The notes under the pieces are model-generated. The model did not search any database and was not told the DNA's origin. It saw only the letters and a list, made by a program, of their open reading frames with translations. A DNA stretch of 51,401 bases, taken from assembly GCF_900100535.1 (NCBI RefSeq), contig NZ_FNDG01000030.1, positions 1-51,401 on the forward strand, in the 5' to 3' direction. How positions within the stretch are numbered: position 1 is the stretch's first letter; the number at the start of each line of letters is the position of its first letter. This stretch comes from Phytopseudomonas flavescens (GTDB taxonomy: Bacteria > Pseudomonadota > Gammaproteobacteria > Pseudomonadales > Pseudomonadaceae). The translations under genes and the position numbers were made by a program. Of this stretch, positions 41,708-50,382 are shown one piece after another.

Positions 41708-42712
41708 TCAAGGCACCTCCAGGATGTCCCAGTCGATCACCCCGACATCCTCATTGCGATGGATACCCAGCATTTCGCCCGCACGGCTCTGCTCCACGGA
41801 TTGGCCAACCTCCACGGACGTTCCATGCTGCCGATTGACAGCGGCAGCATCGGGATTCGGGCTGAACAGCAGATGATCCCGATAAGCACGAACCCGGGTT
41901 CCTGACGGGTAGCGCATGGGCCCCAGATCGAGCGACGTCGCCAACTCGGCGCGCCAGCTCTGGACCTCACCTGCCGGAGCATCCAACCACAGGGTCAAAG
42001 CATGCAGATCCAGGCCCTGGAAGCGGGTCGGCGTCCCATCGCCTTGCAACTGCCAGCCGCTTTCGTCGGCATGCACCGTTACCCCAGCGGGCCACGCGAC
42101 ACCAGCCACCTCGCTGCCAGGCGCCAGCGTGCAGCGCTCCAGACGCCAGCCGGCGAACACGAAGGGGGTATTGAACGGGTAATCGAAGCTGACCGCGGCC
42201 TCGGGCGAGCAGGGCCAGCCCTGCAGGTTGGCGGTATCGAGCAACTGCAACTCGGCGGTGCCTCGGCTCGCATCCAGATCCAGGCGGCGCACCCGCATGC
42301 CGAGGATCATGCCGGGCACGCGGTCGAACTCGGCCCGTTTCACGCTTTGCAAGCCATAGGGCAGTGGCTCGCCACCGAGATCGTTCATGGGCTCCAGGCT
42401 TTCCAGCCACACCCGCGTGCCGGCAGGCAGAACCAGATCGCCGAGGATTTCTTCCCGCTCCAGGCGAGGGCTGAGCGCCTGCTGCTCACGCCAATCATCC
42501 AGCAGCCATCCCAGAAACACGAGCGTCGGCAGGCTGCCCACGGCCAGCACCGCCGCCAATAGGCCGAACCGCCAGCGCCGCACGCACATGAACCGCCTGG
42601 AGCGCGGGTGCAGGCAAGCCAGAAGCCACAGGATCAACCCGCCCAGGCAGGCGATTGAAATCAGCAGCATCAATGAACCGAGCATCATGGCCAGCGGGTT
42701 GACGGGTATCAT
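41708..42712 (-). CDS. Unknown membrane-anchored protein
   Basis: A 334-residue protein with two N-terminal hydrophobic segments (PLAMMLGSLMLLISIACLGG region, then FGLLAAVLAVGSLPTLVFLG) followed by a soluble beta-rich part with repeated LP.GT.V-type strands (LVLPAGTRVWLESLEP, YPSGTRVRAYRDHLLFSPNP). I do not recognise the family. The start at 42712 has AAGGA six bases upstream; an upstream ATG at 42766 lacks a site. It converges on the DUF3392-like gene with only seven bases between stops. Confidence 0.75.
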   Translation of the reverse strand: MIPVNPLAMMLGSLMLLISIACLGGLILWLLACLHPRSRRFMCVRRWRFGLLAAVLAVGSLPTLVFLGWLLDDWREQQALSPRLEREEILGDLVLPAGTRVWLESLEPMNDLGGEPLPYGLQSVKRAEFDRVPGMILGMRVRRLDLDASRGTAELQLLDTANLQGWPCSPEAAVSFDYPFNTPFVFAGWRLERCTLAPGSEVAGVAWPAGVTVHADESGWQLQGDGTPTRFQGLDLHALTLWLDAPAGEVQSWRAELATSLDLGPMRYPSGTRVRAYRDHLLFSPNPDAAAVNRQHGTSVEVGQSVEQSRAGEMLGIHRNEDVGVIDWDILEVP

Positions 42713-42965
42713 GAACGTCCTTGAGGTGCGCCTTCGCCAGCGGCGGAGTATGACAGCCTCGCACAAGGGTCTTCAAAGCCCGTCGGAGCGATATGCAGGG
42801 CCAAGACGAGAGCCAATCATGGCCTTGACGGGCTGATTTGCCGGCGCCATTCCCTCGCTTCACACTGGCGGCATTGCCGACCATGCGGGATGGGCGCACG
42901 GTGGTTCGCTATGATCCTGGACTCACGTCACTCGAACAGCCGGCAATGCCCGCCAAGGAGCCCTG

Positions 42966-43343
42966 ATGCACACCAGCAAGATCCTCCCTCGCGCCTATGT
43001 GAGCTGCCTCGACGAAGATGACGTGCTGACCGTCGCCGTGGGCGACGATCCCTACGCTCCGGAGAGCTACTTCATCATCGCCCGGCTCGATGAAGACGAC
43101 CGCTGCGTCGATCAATGCATCGGCTTCCAGAACGAAGTGACCGAATACGAGCTGGCAGCCGCCATACAAGCGGTCCAGCTCGACAGCGGCAGCCTGAGCA
43201 TCACCCTCAACGAAGAGGCGTCACGGCGCGCGGGCGCCAGGCGATTCAGGGCCGAGCTTGCGCCAAGCACCGAACTCCCACAACTGCGCGCCCACCTCCA
43301 GGCTATATTCTCCGGTAGCATGGTCACCTTGACCTTGCCCTGA
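42966..43343 (+). CDS. Small protein resembling Imm10 immunity proteins
   Basis: The 125-residue acidic protein reads MHTSKILPRAYVSCLDEDDV, then VGDDPYAPESYFIIARLDED and ITLNEEASRRAG. The pattern of an acidic D-D near residue 28 followed by P.SY...R recalls the Imm10 immunity family of polymorphic toxins, but the match is from memory and weak. AAGGAGCCCTG precedes the ATG. No toxin gene is adjacent. It begins a run of three small plus-strand genes. Confidence 0.7.
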   Translation: MHTSKILPRAYVSCLDEDDVLTVAVGDDPYAPESYFIIARLDEDDRCVDQCIGFQNEVTEYELAAAIQAVQLDSGSLSITLNEEASRRAGARRFRAELAPSTELPQLRAHLQAIFSGSMVTLTLP

Positions 43344-43513
43344 CGGTAACGGGCAGCACCGACGAACCGCAGCGCCTGCAGCGTTCGCCGGTGACCGGTA
43401 GCCGACACTTGGGCAGAGTGTCGGGAACCTGCCCCACCGCTCACGCATCGAAGCAGCACGACAACGGATGCCGAGACAATGGACATGCCCCTCGCCTTTC
43501 CCTGGACACGCAC

Positions 43514-44362
43514 ATGCCCGGCCCCATAGAACGCGTGAAAACCTGGCTACGAGGCAAGCCGCGCAGCCCTCGGCCACAGCAGGCCAGAATGCCCGCCGAG
43601 CCGCCGCCAGCCGATCGCCTGATGCATCACCCGCCAGCTCTGCCCCCTCTGCTCAATGCTCCGGCGCAGTTGCAGGAACGCTATCGAGACTTCGTCCGCC
43701 AGCCGCAGCATGACGTCGACCAGGGCCGGCAACTCGCCCGCGACCTGCACGGCGAAGCCGTCAACCTGGGCAGCACCAAGGCCCATGAGCAGTCCCCGGA
43801 CATCTACTGGCTGACCCAGGGCGCGGCGACCGTCGCACTGTTGGCCTGCGGGCCCGGGTCGGCGGAGTTCAAGGCTTACCAGCGCGATGTCCACGGGTAC
43901 AAAGAAGGGCCGCTGACCTGGATCCAGGTCGGCTGGTTCGACCGCTACGTGGCTTCCGTGGACACCTCCTCCTACCTGCACGTGCAGCCCGCCGACATGG
44001 ACGAACTGCTGGCGTTCCTGCCACAGTTGTACCCCGATGGCGCGCCCATCCAGGCTGTAGTCGCCTATCACGACGGCCGCTGGCCGGTGTATGCCGAGCC
44101 CGTCACGGCATTCTTCAGCGCCGCCGGCAAGGACTGCTGGAGCGATTTCGACTATGACATGGCCCGCTCGGCCAACCGGCTCGCCGACCCCGAGCAGGTG
44201 GCCGCGGCCTCGCTGGACGAACTCAAGAGCATGCTGACCTGGTGCGTGCGCGGCGAACGCTTCTGCGACGGCCACCACGGCTCGGTCATCGACAATGGTC
44301 ATATCCTGCGCCTGTTGCAGCGCCTGCAAACGCTGCGCCAGCGCTATCCGACCCCGGCATGA
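43514..44362 (+). CDS. DUF6508-like protein of unknown function
   Basis: The 282-residue product has a basic N-terminus (MPGPIERVKTWLRGKPRSPR), a proline-rich stretch, a central domain (YWLTQGAATVALLACGPGS, GPLTWIQVGWFDRYVA) and a C-terminal segment, ANRLADPEQVAAASLDELKS then LTWCVRGERFCDGHHG, that recalls DUF6508. The start at 43514 is chosen on composition; an in-frame ATG at 43391 would add 41 unlikely residues. It lies between two other small genes and starts 170 bp after the Imm10-like stop. No function can be assigned. Confidence 0.72.
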   Translation: MPGPIERVKTWLRGKPRSPRPQQARMPAEPPPADRLMHHPPALPPLLNAPAQLQERYRDFVRQPQHDVDQGRQLARDLHGEAVNLGSTKAHEQSPDIYWLTQGAATVALLACGPGSAEFKAYQRDVHGYKEGPLTWIQVGWFDRYVASVDTSSYLHVQPADMDELLAFLPQLYPDGAPIQAVVAYHDGRWPVYAEPVTAFFSAAGKDCWSDFDYDMARSANRLADPEQVAAASLDELKSMLTWCVRGERFCDGHHGSVIDNGHILRLLQRLQTLRQRYPTPA

Positions 44363-44389
44363 GCCACCCGCATCCAACGGAGACTTACC

Positions 44390-44836
44390 ATGAAATACGA
44401 CGACGCCTCCTGGCACTATGAAGGCGATTTCCCGAAGCAATTGCCTCCCGCAGCGGGCGCCACCCACATAGGCATGTTCCTCGCCTGGTTGTTGCTTCAT
44501 GGCATGGCCGGTGACGACCTGCGCGAAGACGCTGAAGACGAGCTGGCCGCGCTCGAGGAGCGCCGCATCACAGGTGCACAATTGCTCATGAAGGTGCTGG
44601 ACGAAAAGCTCGTCGACGAGGACCTCGACGACACCGGCAACGCCTTCGCCGTTGCCTACTACCAGGGCGAGGACGACGACAGCCGCTACGTCGACGATTA
44701 TCTGCGGGCATTCGATGACCCGGACACCCTCTACCATGTCGAGGACAACTGGGCCAACTACGACAGGCTGGCGATACTGATCGACGAACGCTTCAAGGCC
44801 TGGAACGAGCAGGGCAGGCCCCAGTACATTCGCTGA
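44390..44836 (+). CDS. Small acidic protein (DUF7832-like)
   Basis: The 148-residue protein begins MKYDDASWHYEGDFPKQLPP and continues GATHIGMFLAWLLLHGM, LDEKLVDEDLDDTGNAFAVA and YLRAFDDPDTLYHVEDNW. It is strongly acidic. The N-terminal pattern is shared by a widespread family in proteobacteria, DUF7832 as I recall, often found near contact-dependent toxins, which suggests but does not prove an immunity role. GGAG lies ten bases before the ATG. It follows the DUF6508-like gene by 27 bp and probably shares its transcript. Confidence 0.78.
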   Translation: MKYDDASWHYEGDFPKQLPPAAGATHIGMFLAWLLLHGMAGDDLREDAEDELAALEERRITGAQLLMKVLDEKLVDEDLDDTGNAFAVAYYQGEDDDSRYVDDYLRAFDDPDTLYHVEDNWANYDRLAILIDERFKAWNEQGRPQYIR

Positions 44837-44960
44837 GCGCAGCGACGGACGCGGAGCCTCGCGCGGGGCCCGTCAACTGGCGGACCGATAGAAAACGCGA
44901 AAGGCGATCTGCCGAGCGACCTACCGCTGCGGCCAGCAGAATCGCGCTATGCGGCGACGC

Positions 44961-45368
44961 TCATTCCCTTCGGGGCAGTGGACAACTCAGATCACCTTCC
45001 GGGCAATCCAGGTACGCTTGAAAGTCAGCGGTGCGTTTGCGGGTCAACGTCTCCAGGCATCCCAGATTGACCATGACGCGTGCACTGCCCTCGCCCAGCG
45101 CGGAGGAGCTGAAGGCACACTCCGCATCACGGAAAGCGATCCACGACCGCTGCGCCGCGACCAGCGCCTTCCTGACTGCCGTATCGTCGGTCAAACGACC
45201 GGTCGCCTCGCGATACACGACGTTCAGTTGCTTGTCCGCTGCCTCGAACCCCTGCCGCGCGCAGTTGTCCATCGCCGTCTGCGACACGGCCGTGTCCATG
45301 CAGTCATCCGCCATGGCCATCAAGGGCGAAAAAGCCAGAACCGCAATCGACCAGAACAATTTTCTCAC
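44961..45368 (-). CDS. LprI/DUF1311 family secreted protein
   Basis: The 135-residue protein has a signal peptide (MRKLFWSIAVLAFSPLMAMA, cleavage before DDC) and a cysteine-bearing LprI-like domain: MDTAVSQTAMDNCARQGFEA, ADKQLNVVYREA, LVAAQRSWIAFRDAECAF and MVNLGCLETLTRKRTADFQ. LprI of Mycobacterium inhibits lysozyme; most family members are uncharacterised. The even cysteine number suggests disulfides in the periplasm. AAGGAGCC-type sequence lies upstream of the start. Confidence 0.88.
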   Translation of the reverse strand: MRKLFWSIAVLAFSPLMAMADDCMDTAVSQTAMDNCARQGFEAADKQLNVVYREATGRLTDDTAVRKALVAAQRSWIAFRDAECAFSSSALGEGSARVMVNLGCLETLTRKRTADFQAYLDCPEGDLSCPLPRRE

Positions 45369-45546
45369 ACAGGCTCCTTGGATAATTACCAGGCGACTTC
45401 TGGAAGTCGGCCATTACGACAAGGGGGCATGATAGCGCCTTCGAGGCCCATTGCCGTCTGCAGGTGCACTTCGAAACCTCGTACCCGCCTGGCATACGGG
45501 CTTTGGCGCCCCTGGCAAACAACCTCGAACGGTTTTCAGACCCCGC

Positions 45547-46230
45547 TCATCCGCATTTGCTATCCCCACAATTCAGGCAGGTCAGGCAACCATCCAGTTG
45601 CACCAACGCCGTGTTGTGGCACTTGCCGCACAAGATGGCGCCTGGCGGGTAACCGGAATCGGCGCTGCCGGCATCCGCCTTCAGCTCGGCCTTCTTCTGC
45701 TCGATGAAGGCCTTCTGGTGTTCGTCCAGGCGCTCGGACTCGATCAGGCCGATCTTGCGCAGGTGGATTTCGATCACATCGCCGATCTCGGCGACCAGCG
45801 ACGGCATGAACTTGCCGCCCTTCTTGAAATAGCCGCCCTTGGGATCGAATACTGCCTTGAGCTCCTCGGCCAGGAAGGTGCAGTCGCCGCCCTTGCGAAA
45901 CACCGCCGAGGCGATGCGCGTGAGGGCGACGATCCACTGGAAGTGATCCATGTTCTTCGAGTTGATGAAGATCTCGAACGGGTGACGCTGCTCGTGCTCG
46001 GTGCCCTGGTTGAGCACGATGTCGTTGATGGTGACGTACAGCGCATGCTCGGACAGCGGCGTCTTGATCTTGTAGCTCGAGCCCTCCAGCGCATCGGGGC
46101 GCTGGACCTTCTCGTGCATCAGCTCGATCTCCACCGGCGCCGGGGCGCTGTCGACGGCGATGGCCCGTTCCGGCTTGACCACTTCGTAGCCAACGATCTT
46201 GCTGTCGATGCGGATTGTCTTGTTGCTCAT
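45547..46230 (-). CDS. nrdJb: Class II ribonucleotide reductase, C-terminal subunit NrdJb
   Basis: NrdJb is the second part of the split adenosylcobalamin-dependent ribonucleotide reductase known in P. aeruginosa. The 227-residue protein has IRIDSKIVGYEVVKPERAIA, NDIVLNQGTEHEQRHPFEIF, NSKNMDHFQWIVALTRIASA and a C-terminal cysteine cluster (LCGKCHN...CLTCLNCGDSKCG) that supplies reducing equivalents and probably binds a metal. The start at 46230 begins the conserved region. It lies 10 bp after the nrdJa stop on the same strand. Confidence 0.94.
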   Translation of the reverse strand: MSNKTIRIDSKIVGYEVVKPERAIAVDSAPAPVEIELMHEKVQRPDALEGSSYKIKTPLSEHALYVTINDIVLNQGTEHEQRHPFEIFINSKNMDHFQWIVALTRIASAVFRKGGDCTFLAEELKAVFDPKGGYFKKGGKFMPSLVAEIGDVIEIHLRKIGLIESERLDEHQKAFIEQKKAELKADAGSADSGYPPGAILCGKCHNTALVQLDGCLTCLNCGDSKCG

Positions 46231-46240
46231 CGGCACGTCC

Positions 46241-48382
46241 TCAGAATTTTCCGTAATAGCCTTCTTTGAGAGCATCGAACAGGTTGGCGGCACTGTGCAG
46301 CTCGCCGTCGTATTCGATTTCCTCGTTGCCCTTGGCCTCGACGAGCCTGCCATCGGCCAGGGTGAAGCGGTAGGTGGTGGCGGCCAGGTCAGCCTCCTTG
46401 ACCAGCACGCCCTGGAAGGCCTCGGGGTTGAAACGGAAGGTGGTGCAGCCCTTCAGGCCCTGCTGGTGGGCATACACGTAGATGTCCTTGAACGACTCGT
46501 AGGGGTAGTCGCTGGGCACGTTGGCGGTCTTGGAAATGGAGCTGTCGACCCACTTCTGCGCCGCTGCCTGGATATCCACGTGCTGCTTCGGCGTGATGTC
46601 GTCGGCGGTGATGAAGTAGTCCGGCAGGCCGTTGCCGGGCGCTGCATCGGCATCGATGAAATGCCGGTAGGCGAGCAGTTCGGACGAGTAGACGTCGACC
46701 TTTTCCTTGGACTTCTTGCCCTCGCGGATCACGTTGCGGAAGTAGTGGTGGGCGAAGCTCGGCTCGATGCCGTTGCTGGTGTTGTTGGCCAGCGACAGCG
46801 AAATGGTGCCGGTCGGTGCGATGGAACTGTGGTGGCTGAAGCGGCTACCCGTCTCGGCCAGCTGTTCGATCAGTTGCGGTGCGACTTCACCGATGCGCTG
46901 CATGTAGCGCGAGTACCTGGCCCAGAGCACGCGGCCCTTGAGCGTATCCCCGGGCTTGATGCCGTCCACGACCATTTCCGGGCGCTTGGCGAGCATTTGC
47001 GCCGTGACCACGAAGTCCTCGTCCATCAGCGGCGCGGCGCCTTTCTCCCGTGCCAGTTCCAGACCGGCTTCCCAGCCGACCACGGCCATGTGCTTGGCGA
47101 CGTCCTCGGTGAACGCCAGCGACTGCGCATCGCCGTACTGCATCTTGAGCATGGTCAGGGTCGAGCCCAGGCCGAGGAAACCCATGCCATGGCGGCGCTT
47201 ACGCTGGATTTCATGGCGCTGCTGCTCCAGCGGCAGGCCGTTGATCTCCACCACGTTGTCCAGCATGCGGGTGAAGATGCGCACCACGTCCTTGTACTCG
47301 TCCCAGTCGAAACGCGCCCGCTCGGTGAACGGATCGCGCACGAACTGGGTCAGGTTGACCGAGCCGAGCAGGCACGCGCCATAGGGCGGCAGCGGCTGCT
47401 CGCCGCAAGGGTTGGTAGCGCGGATGTCCTCGCAGAACCAGTTGTTGTTCATCTCGTTGACGCGGTCGATGAGGATGAAGCCCGGCTCGGCGAAGTCGTA
47501 GGTGGAGCTCATGATCATGTCCCACAGGCGCTGCGCCTTGATCACCTTGTACACCCGGCAGGCGGTCAGGCCCTGGTCGTTGGTGATGTAGGGGCCCTTC
47601 TGCGGCCAGTCGCGCCAGATCACCTGGCTGGCGTCGGTGGTGTCGATGCCGTCTTCCTCGACTTCCTTCTGGCTCAGCGGGAAGGCCAGCGGCCAGTCGG
47701 CGTTGGCCTGCACGGCGGTCATGAACTCGTCGGTGATCAGCAGGCTCAGGTTGAACTGGCGCAGGCGGCCGTCCTCACGCTTGGCCCGGATGAAGTCGGC
47801 GACGTCCGGGTGGCCGACGTCGAAGGTGGCCATCTGCGCCCCACGGCGCCCACCGGCGGAGGACACGGTGAAGCACATCTTGTCGTAGATATCCATGAAC
47901 GACAGGGGCCCCGAGGTGTACGAACCGGCCCCGGAAACATAGGCACCCCGCGGGCGCAGGGTGGAGAACTCGTAGCCGATGCCGCAACCGGCCTTGAGCG
48001 TCAGGCCGGCCTCGTGGACCTTCTCGAGGATATCGTCCATGGAATCGGCGACGATGCCCGAGACGGTGCAGTTGATGGTGCTGGTGGCGGGCTTGTGTTC
48101 CAGGGCACCGGCGTTGGAGGTGATGCGCCCGGCAGGGATGGCGCCACGCCGCAATGCCCAGAGAAATTTCTCGCCCCAGAGCTTGCGCAGCTCAAGTGTC
48201 TGCTCGACGCCAGCGAGGGCCTTGGCGACGCGCTGGAAGCTGTCGTCGATGGTCTGGTCGATGACCCGGCCATCCTTGGCCTTGAGGCGATACTTCTTGT
48301 CCCAGATGTCCATTGACGCATCCTGGATCGGGATATCGGCGACGGCCTTGCTGATGGGTCGTACCTTCGCTGCTTGGGTCAT
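46241..48382 (-). CDS. nrdJa: Class II ribonucleotide reductase, catalytic subunit NrdJa
   Basis: NrdJa reduces ribonucleotides with adenosylcobalamin, independent of oxygen. The 713-residue protein shows C105 (STINCTVSG) and C337 (PYGACLLGS) as the redox pair, the N324-P-C326-G-E328 active-site loop, and SGRR-type barrel residues SSAGGRRGAQMATFDVGHPD. The late strand PTGTISLSLANNTSNGIEP is also conserved. The start at 48382 has AGGAGG nine bases upstream and begins MTQAAKVRPI; an upstream in-frame ATG at 48469 has no site and falls in the 5' leader. It forms an operon with nrdJb. A promoter with two NrdR boxes lies just upstream. Confidence 0.96.
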   Translation of the reverse strand: MTQAAKVRPISKAVADIPIQDASMDIWDKKYRLKAKDGRVIDQTIDDSFQRVAKALAGVEQTLELRKLWGEKFLWALRRGAIPAGRITSNAGALEHKPATSTINCTVSGIVADSMDDILEKVHEAGLTLKAGCGIGYEFSTLRPRGAYVSGAGSYTSGPLSFMDIYDKMCFTVSSAGGRRGAQMATFDVGHPDVADFIRAKREDGRLRQFNLSLLITDEFMTAVQANADWPLAFPLSQKEVEEDGIDTTDASQVIWRDWPQKGPYITNDQGLTACRVYKVIKAQRLWDMIMSSTYDFAEPGFILIDRVNEMNNNWFCEDIRATNPCGEQPLPPYGACLLGSVNLTQFVRDPFTERARFDWDEYKDVVRIFTRMLDNVVEINGLPLEQQRHEIQRKRRHGMGFLGLGSTLTMLKMQYGDAQSLAFTEDVAKHMAVVGWEAGLELAREKGAAPLMDEDFVVTAQMLAKRPEMVVDGIKPGDTLKGRVLWARYSRYMQRIGEVAPQLIEQLAETGSRFSHHSSIAPTGTISLSLANNTSNGIEPSFAHHYFRNVIREGKKSKEKVDVYSSELLAYRHFIDADAAPGNGLPDYFITADDITPKQHVDIQAAAQKWVDSSISKTANVPSDYPYESFKDIYVYAHQQGLKGCTTFRFNPEAFQGVLVKEADLAATTYRFTLADGRLVEAKGNEEIEYDGELHSAANLFDALKEGYYGKF

Positions 48383-48466
48383 TGCAGGGAACCTCCTGGT
48401 TCGGGGGCGGGGTGTGGCTTGCGCACCGTTTGGGGGATGGATGCTTCGGCTATCACCCGAATTGCA

Positions 48467-48518
48467 CAAGATGTTGTATCCGATGCCGGATATTAGCCCA
48501 TATATAGGGATCGCCCAA
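48467..48518 (-). promoter_or_regulatory. nrdJ promoter with tandem NrdR boxes
   Basis: Read on the minus strand, TTGGGC (48513-48518), a 17-bp spacer and TAATAT (48490-48495) form a good sigma70 promoter about 100 bp before the nrdJa ATG. Two NrdR-like boxes match C-w-A-T-A-T-A-T-w-G: CCATATATAG at 48498-48507 (9/10), between the hexamers, and CAAGATGTTG at 48467-48476 (8/10), just past the start point. Their centres are 31 bp apart, the usual NrdR spacing. A 13/19 Fur-like sequence overlaps the upstream edge at 48519-48537. Confidence 0.7.
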
Positions 48519-48540
48519 GATGATAATGATTCTTGTCGAC

Positions 48541-48748
48541 GAGCGTACGCGACCGATGCGCGCAGGCCTGCACGCCGCCATCGCGGTGACCGGCCAGGCT
48601 GCCGGTGGAAGGAGATTGCGCCACAGAAACGGCAGACGGGAGCCGCAGGGCTTACTCGCCAAGTGGGGCCGCAAGGCTGATCGTGGCAAACGATGCATTA
48701 CGCGTCGCTCATCCGGCCTGCGTTCGTTATCGGAAAAGGGGACACAGG
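48541..48748. other. Non-coding stretch between nrdJ promoter and RAYT1
   Basis: Together with the nrdJ leader this is a gene-free region of about 365 bp. Apart from the promoter and the GGGGACA repeats at its left end, I see a short GC-rich stretch (48541-48730) with an ATGCATTACGCGTCGCTCAT-like segment at about 48689-48714. No supported gene. Confidence 0.4.
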
Positions 48749-49516
48749 AAAAGGGGACAGATTTATTTTTCAGGATTACGCCTCGGTCTGCCCTGGCCTT
48801 GTAACTCAACCCGCAGCCCTTGGATTCTTTCTATTTCGTCCACGAAACGAGCACTGCCGGTTAGTTGTCCCCTCTGCAGTGCTGCACGAATCAAATCAAT
48901 CTCGCTTGGTGGAACGACTTGGCGGATGAACTCTGTGTAACGGATGCGACGCTTTTCAGGCGTATCGCCAAGTGCGACGAAGCAAGGATCCATGTCCAGC
49001 CAATCGCTGTCAGCCTGATCCGTTACCCGCATCCGATAGTTAGACCAGGAATAATCACCCGCCTCGGCAACGATAAGTGCTCGAACCGGGTTCAGCTCGA
49101 TATAGCGACAGCAGGCAAGCAGGTAGGTGTCTGACTCAACCACGCTGGACTTGTAGCGACTTTCCCAGAGAGTACCGGTGCGCCCTTCCAGACGATTTCT
49201 ATACCGCGTGGCACGTGCTGCCAGCGCCTTCATCAGCTGCCCCAACCCAGCGATGGCCTCACCGGGCGCCAGCAGCAGATGAACATGATTGGTCATGAGG
49301 CAATAAGCGTAGACCTTCTTTCAACTCACGTAGGTCAGCTATGTAGCGCTGATAGTCCTGCTCAGCGGCAAACACCACCCGCCGGTTATGCCCCTGCTGC
49401 ACCACATGATGTGGGTGGTTCGGCAACACAATTCGCCCCATCCTCGGCATAGCGACCTACGTCCATTGAGACCTTCAGCTTAGCCGATCAGGTAGAAAAC
49501 AAATCTGTCCCCTTTT
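48749..49516 (-). mobile_element. RAYT element 1 with GGGGACAGA inverted ends
   Basis: The left end AAAAGGGGACAGATTTATTT (48749-48768, then TTC) is matched in inverse orientation at the right end by GAAAACAAATCTGTCCCCTT (49495-49514, then TT). A further GGGGACA copy lies at 48738-48744. The transposase-like gene occupies the whole interior. The architecture resembles the AAATCTGTCCCC-bordered RAYT loci common in gammaproteobacteria. Confidence 0.65.
48763..49450 (-). pseudogene. REP-associated tyrosine transposase (RAYT), frameshifted
   Basis: RAYT proteins are Y1 HUH transposase relatives tied to REP sequences. The N-terminal part (MPRMGRIVLPNHPHHVVQQG, then HNRRVVFAAEQDYQRYI) lies in one frame to about 49315, and the remainder is in another. 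That part holds the HUH motif MTNHVHLLL, GTLWESRYKSSVVE and the catalytic-tyrosine helix RYIELNPVRA. Reading the second frame upstream gives VYAYCL before MTNHVH, so the break is a one-base gain (or two-base loss) in GAAAGAAGG near 49312-49325. The gene runs into the left inverted repeat. A sequencing error is possible; otherwise it is inactive. Confidence 0.85.
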
Positions 49517-49776
49517 TCCTCTTTTTCCCTGGTTGGCCTTCAGGCTAGAACGAAAGGCAGGTCATGCCGCTTTCAGAGCAACAGCATCAAGCACAGAACC
49601 GTGCTGTCACTCTGGCGGATCGGCCTTGAATACTTCAGGCGCTCAGCCAGCGATTTATCCTGTTTGGCGCTCACAAAGATGGAGCTATTGCTGCGTGAAG
49701 AGGTACACCGGCAAGCTCAGGTGCTGGAGTAGATTTGTGGGGATTCCTCAGAATCTGACCCCATTGACTCTTGACC
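49517..49776. other. Non-coding remnant between RAYT1 and the Imm42-like gene
   Basis: No supported gene is found. Short frames such as MPLSEQQHQAQNRAVTLADR (49564 onward) end in stop codons and are not recognised. GGATTCCTCAG at 49741-49751 is repeated in inverse orientation at 51179-51189, so the following gene, the toxin tail and RAYT2 lie between these inverted copies. GGGG...CCCC at 49738-49762 resembles other RAYT-border sequences. Confidence 0.45.
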
Positions 49777-50338
49777 CTATTGATTCTTTTCCTTGCACCC
49801 AACAATAGATGTCATATACTTATTCAAATCTGAAGTTATTCTATTCATCTCTTCTTTAGAGACCACTACTTCTTCTATCTTCGGATCCTTAATTTTACCC
49901 CAATAGTGCACACCCTTAACTGAGTCTTCCAAAAGGCATTCTACAGTGCCACCGACAATTCTCAGATCACACTCATTTGCAACGGCAAAAAAACATCCAC
50001 CAGACTCACTAATATTTGTAGGCGTTATATAGTAGTCAAACATCTGTTCTGGATACTCATCATCAGCTGACGGCTCTGGATAAGCTAAGCTATACAGCCT
50101 GTTAAACGCTTCATCTGCTGGCAAAGTAAAAGTATCATTATTTTCAGGAAATGAAATTAAAGCACTGCCGTCTTCAATCACCTCAAAACAATCAGTAGAC
50201 AATGTTGCTACTCGAATATCTTTGGGATACAAATTCCCATTCACAATAAAGTAAAACAATCCATTTTTTAAAAGACCCACTCCACTCAGGAACAATTTCC
50301 ACCCAGATGGCAAATCGATGGGGATTACCAAAAACCAT
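49777..50338 (-). pseudogene. Imm42-like immunity gene with a frameshift
   Basis: The main frame encodes KNGLFYFIVNGNLYPKDIRV to the end (GCKEKNQ). Its apparent N-terminus (MVIPIDLPSGWKLFLSGVGL) looks wrong. Reading the next frame from the ATG at 50338 gives MVFGNPHRFAIWVEIVPEWS-GSFK, the typical Imm42-type start, which would join KNGLFYF if one A were removed from a TTTTAAAAAA run near 50265-50274. So the gene carries a one-base insertion in a homopolymer. GGAGG lies eight bases before 50338 and the toxin tail stop is two bases upstream. It is markedly AT-rich against its neighbours, suggesting horizontal transfer. The family name is from memory. Confidence 0.75.
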
Positions 50339-50340
50339 AC

Positions 50341-50382
50341 TTACCTCCATTTTCCAGGCAACCCGAACTCTTTTCGTGTATT
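50341..50382 (-). pseudogene. Detached 3' tail of a toxin gene
   Basis: Just before the Imm42-like ATG, the minus strand encodes NTRKEFGLPGKWR and a TAA stop at 50343-50341, with a GGAGG inside that serves the immunity gene. The other side of RAYT2 carries the broken body of a toxin-like gene on the same strand. The tail is most simply that gene's original 3' end, although the frame relation across the insertion cannot be proven. Confidence 0.5.

Noticed and set aside
45369..45546. Plus-strand frame crossing 44949-45707
   Set aside because: It is antisense to the LprI-like gene and nrdJb and shows no motif. The gap itself holds only non-coding sequence.
48383..48466. Cobalamin riboswitch in the nrdJ leader
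   Set aside because: The leader is only about 100 nt and I see no B12-box core; NrdR boxes explain control better.
49533..49808. 91-codon plus-strand frame
   Set aside because: Its composition is non-coding-like, it has no family match and it overlaps the end of the Imm42-like gene.
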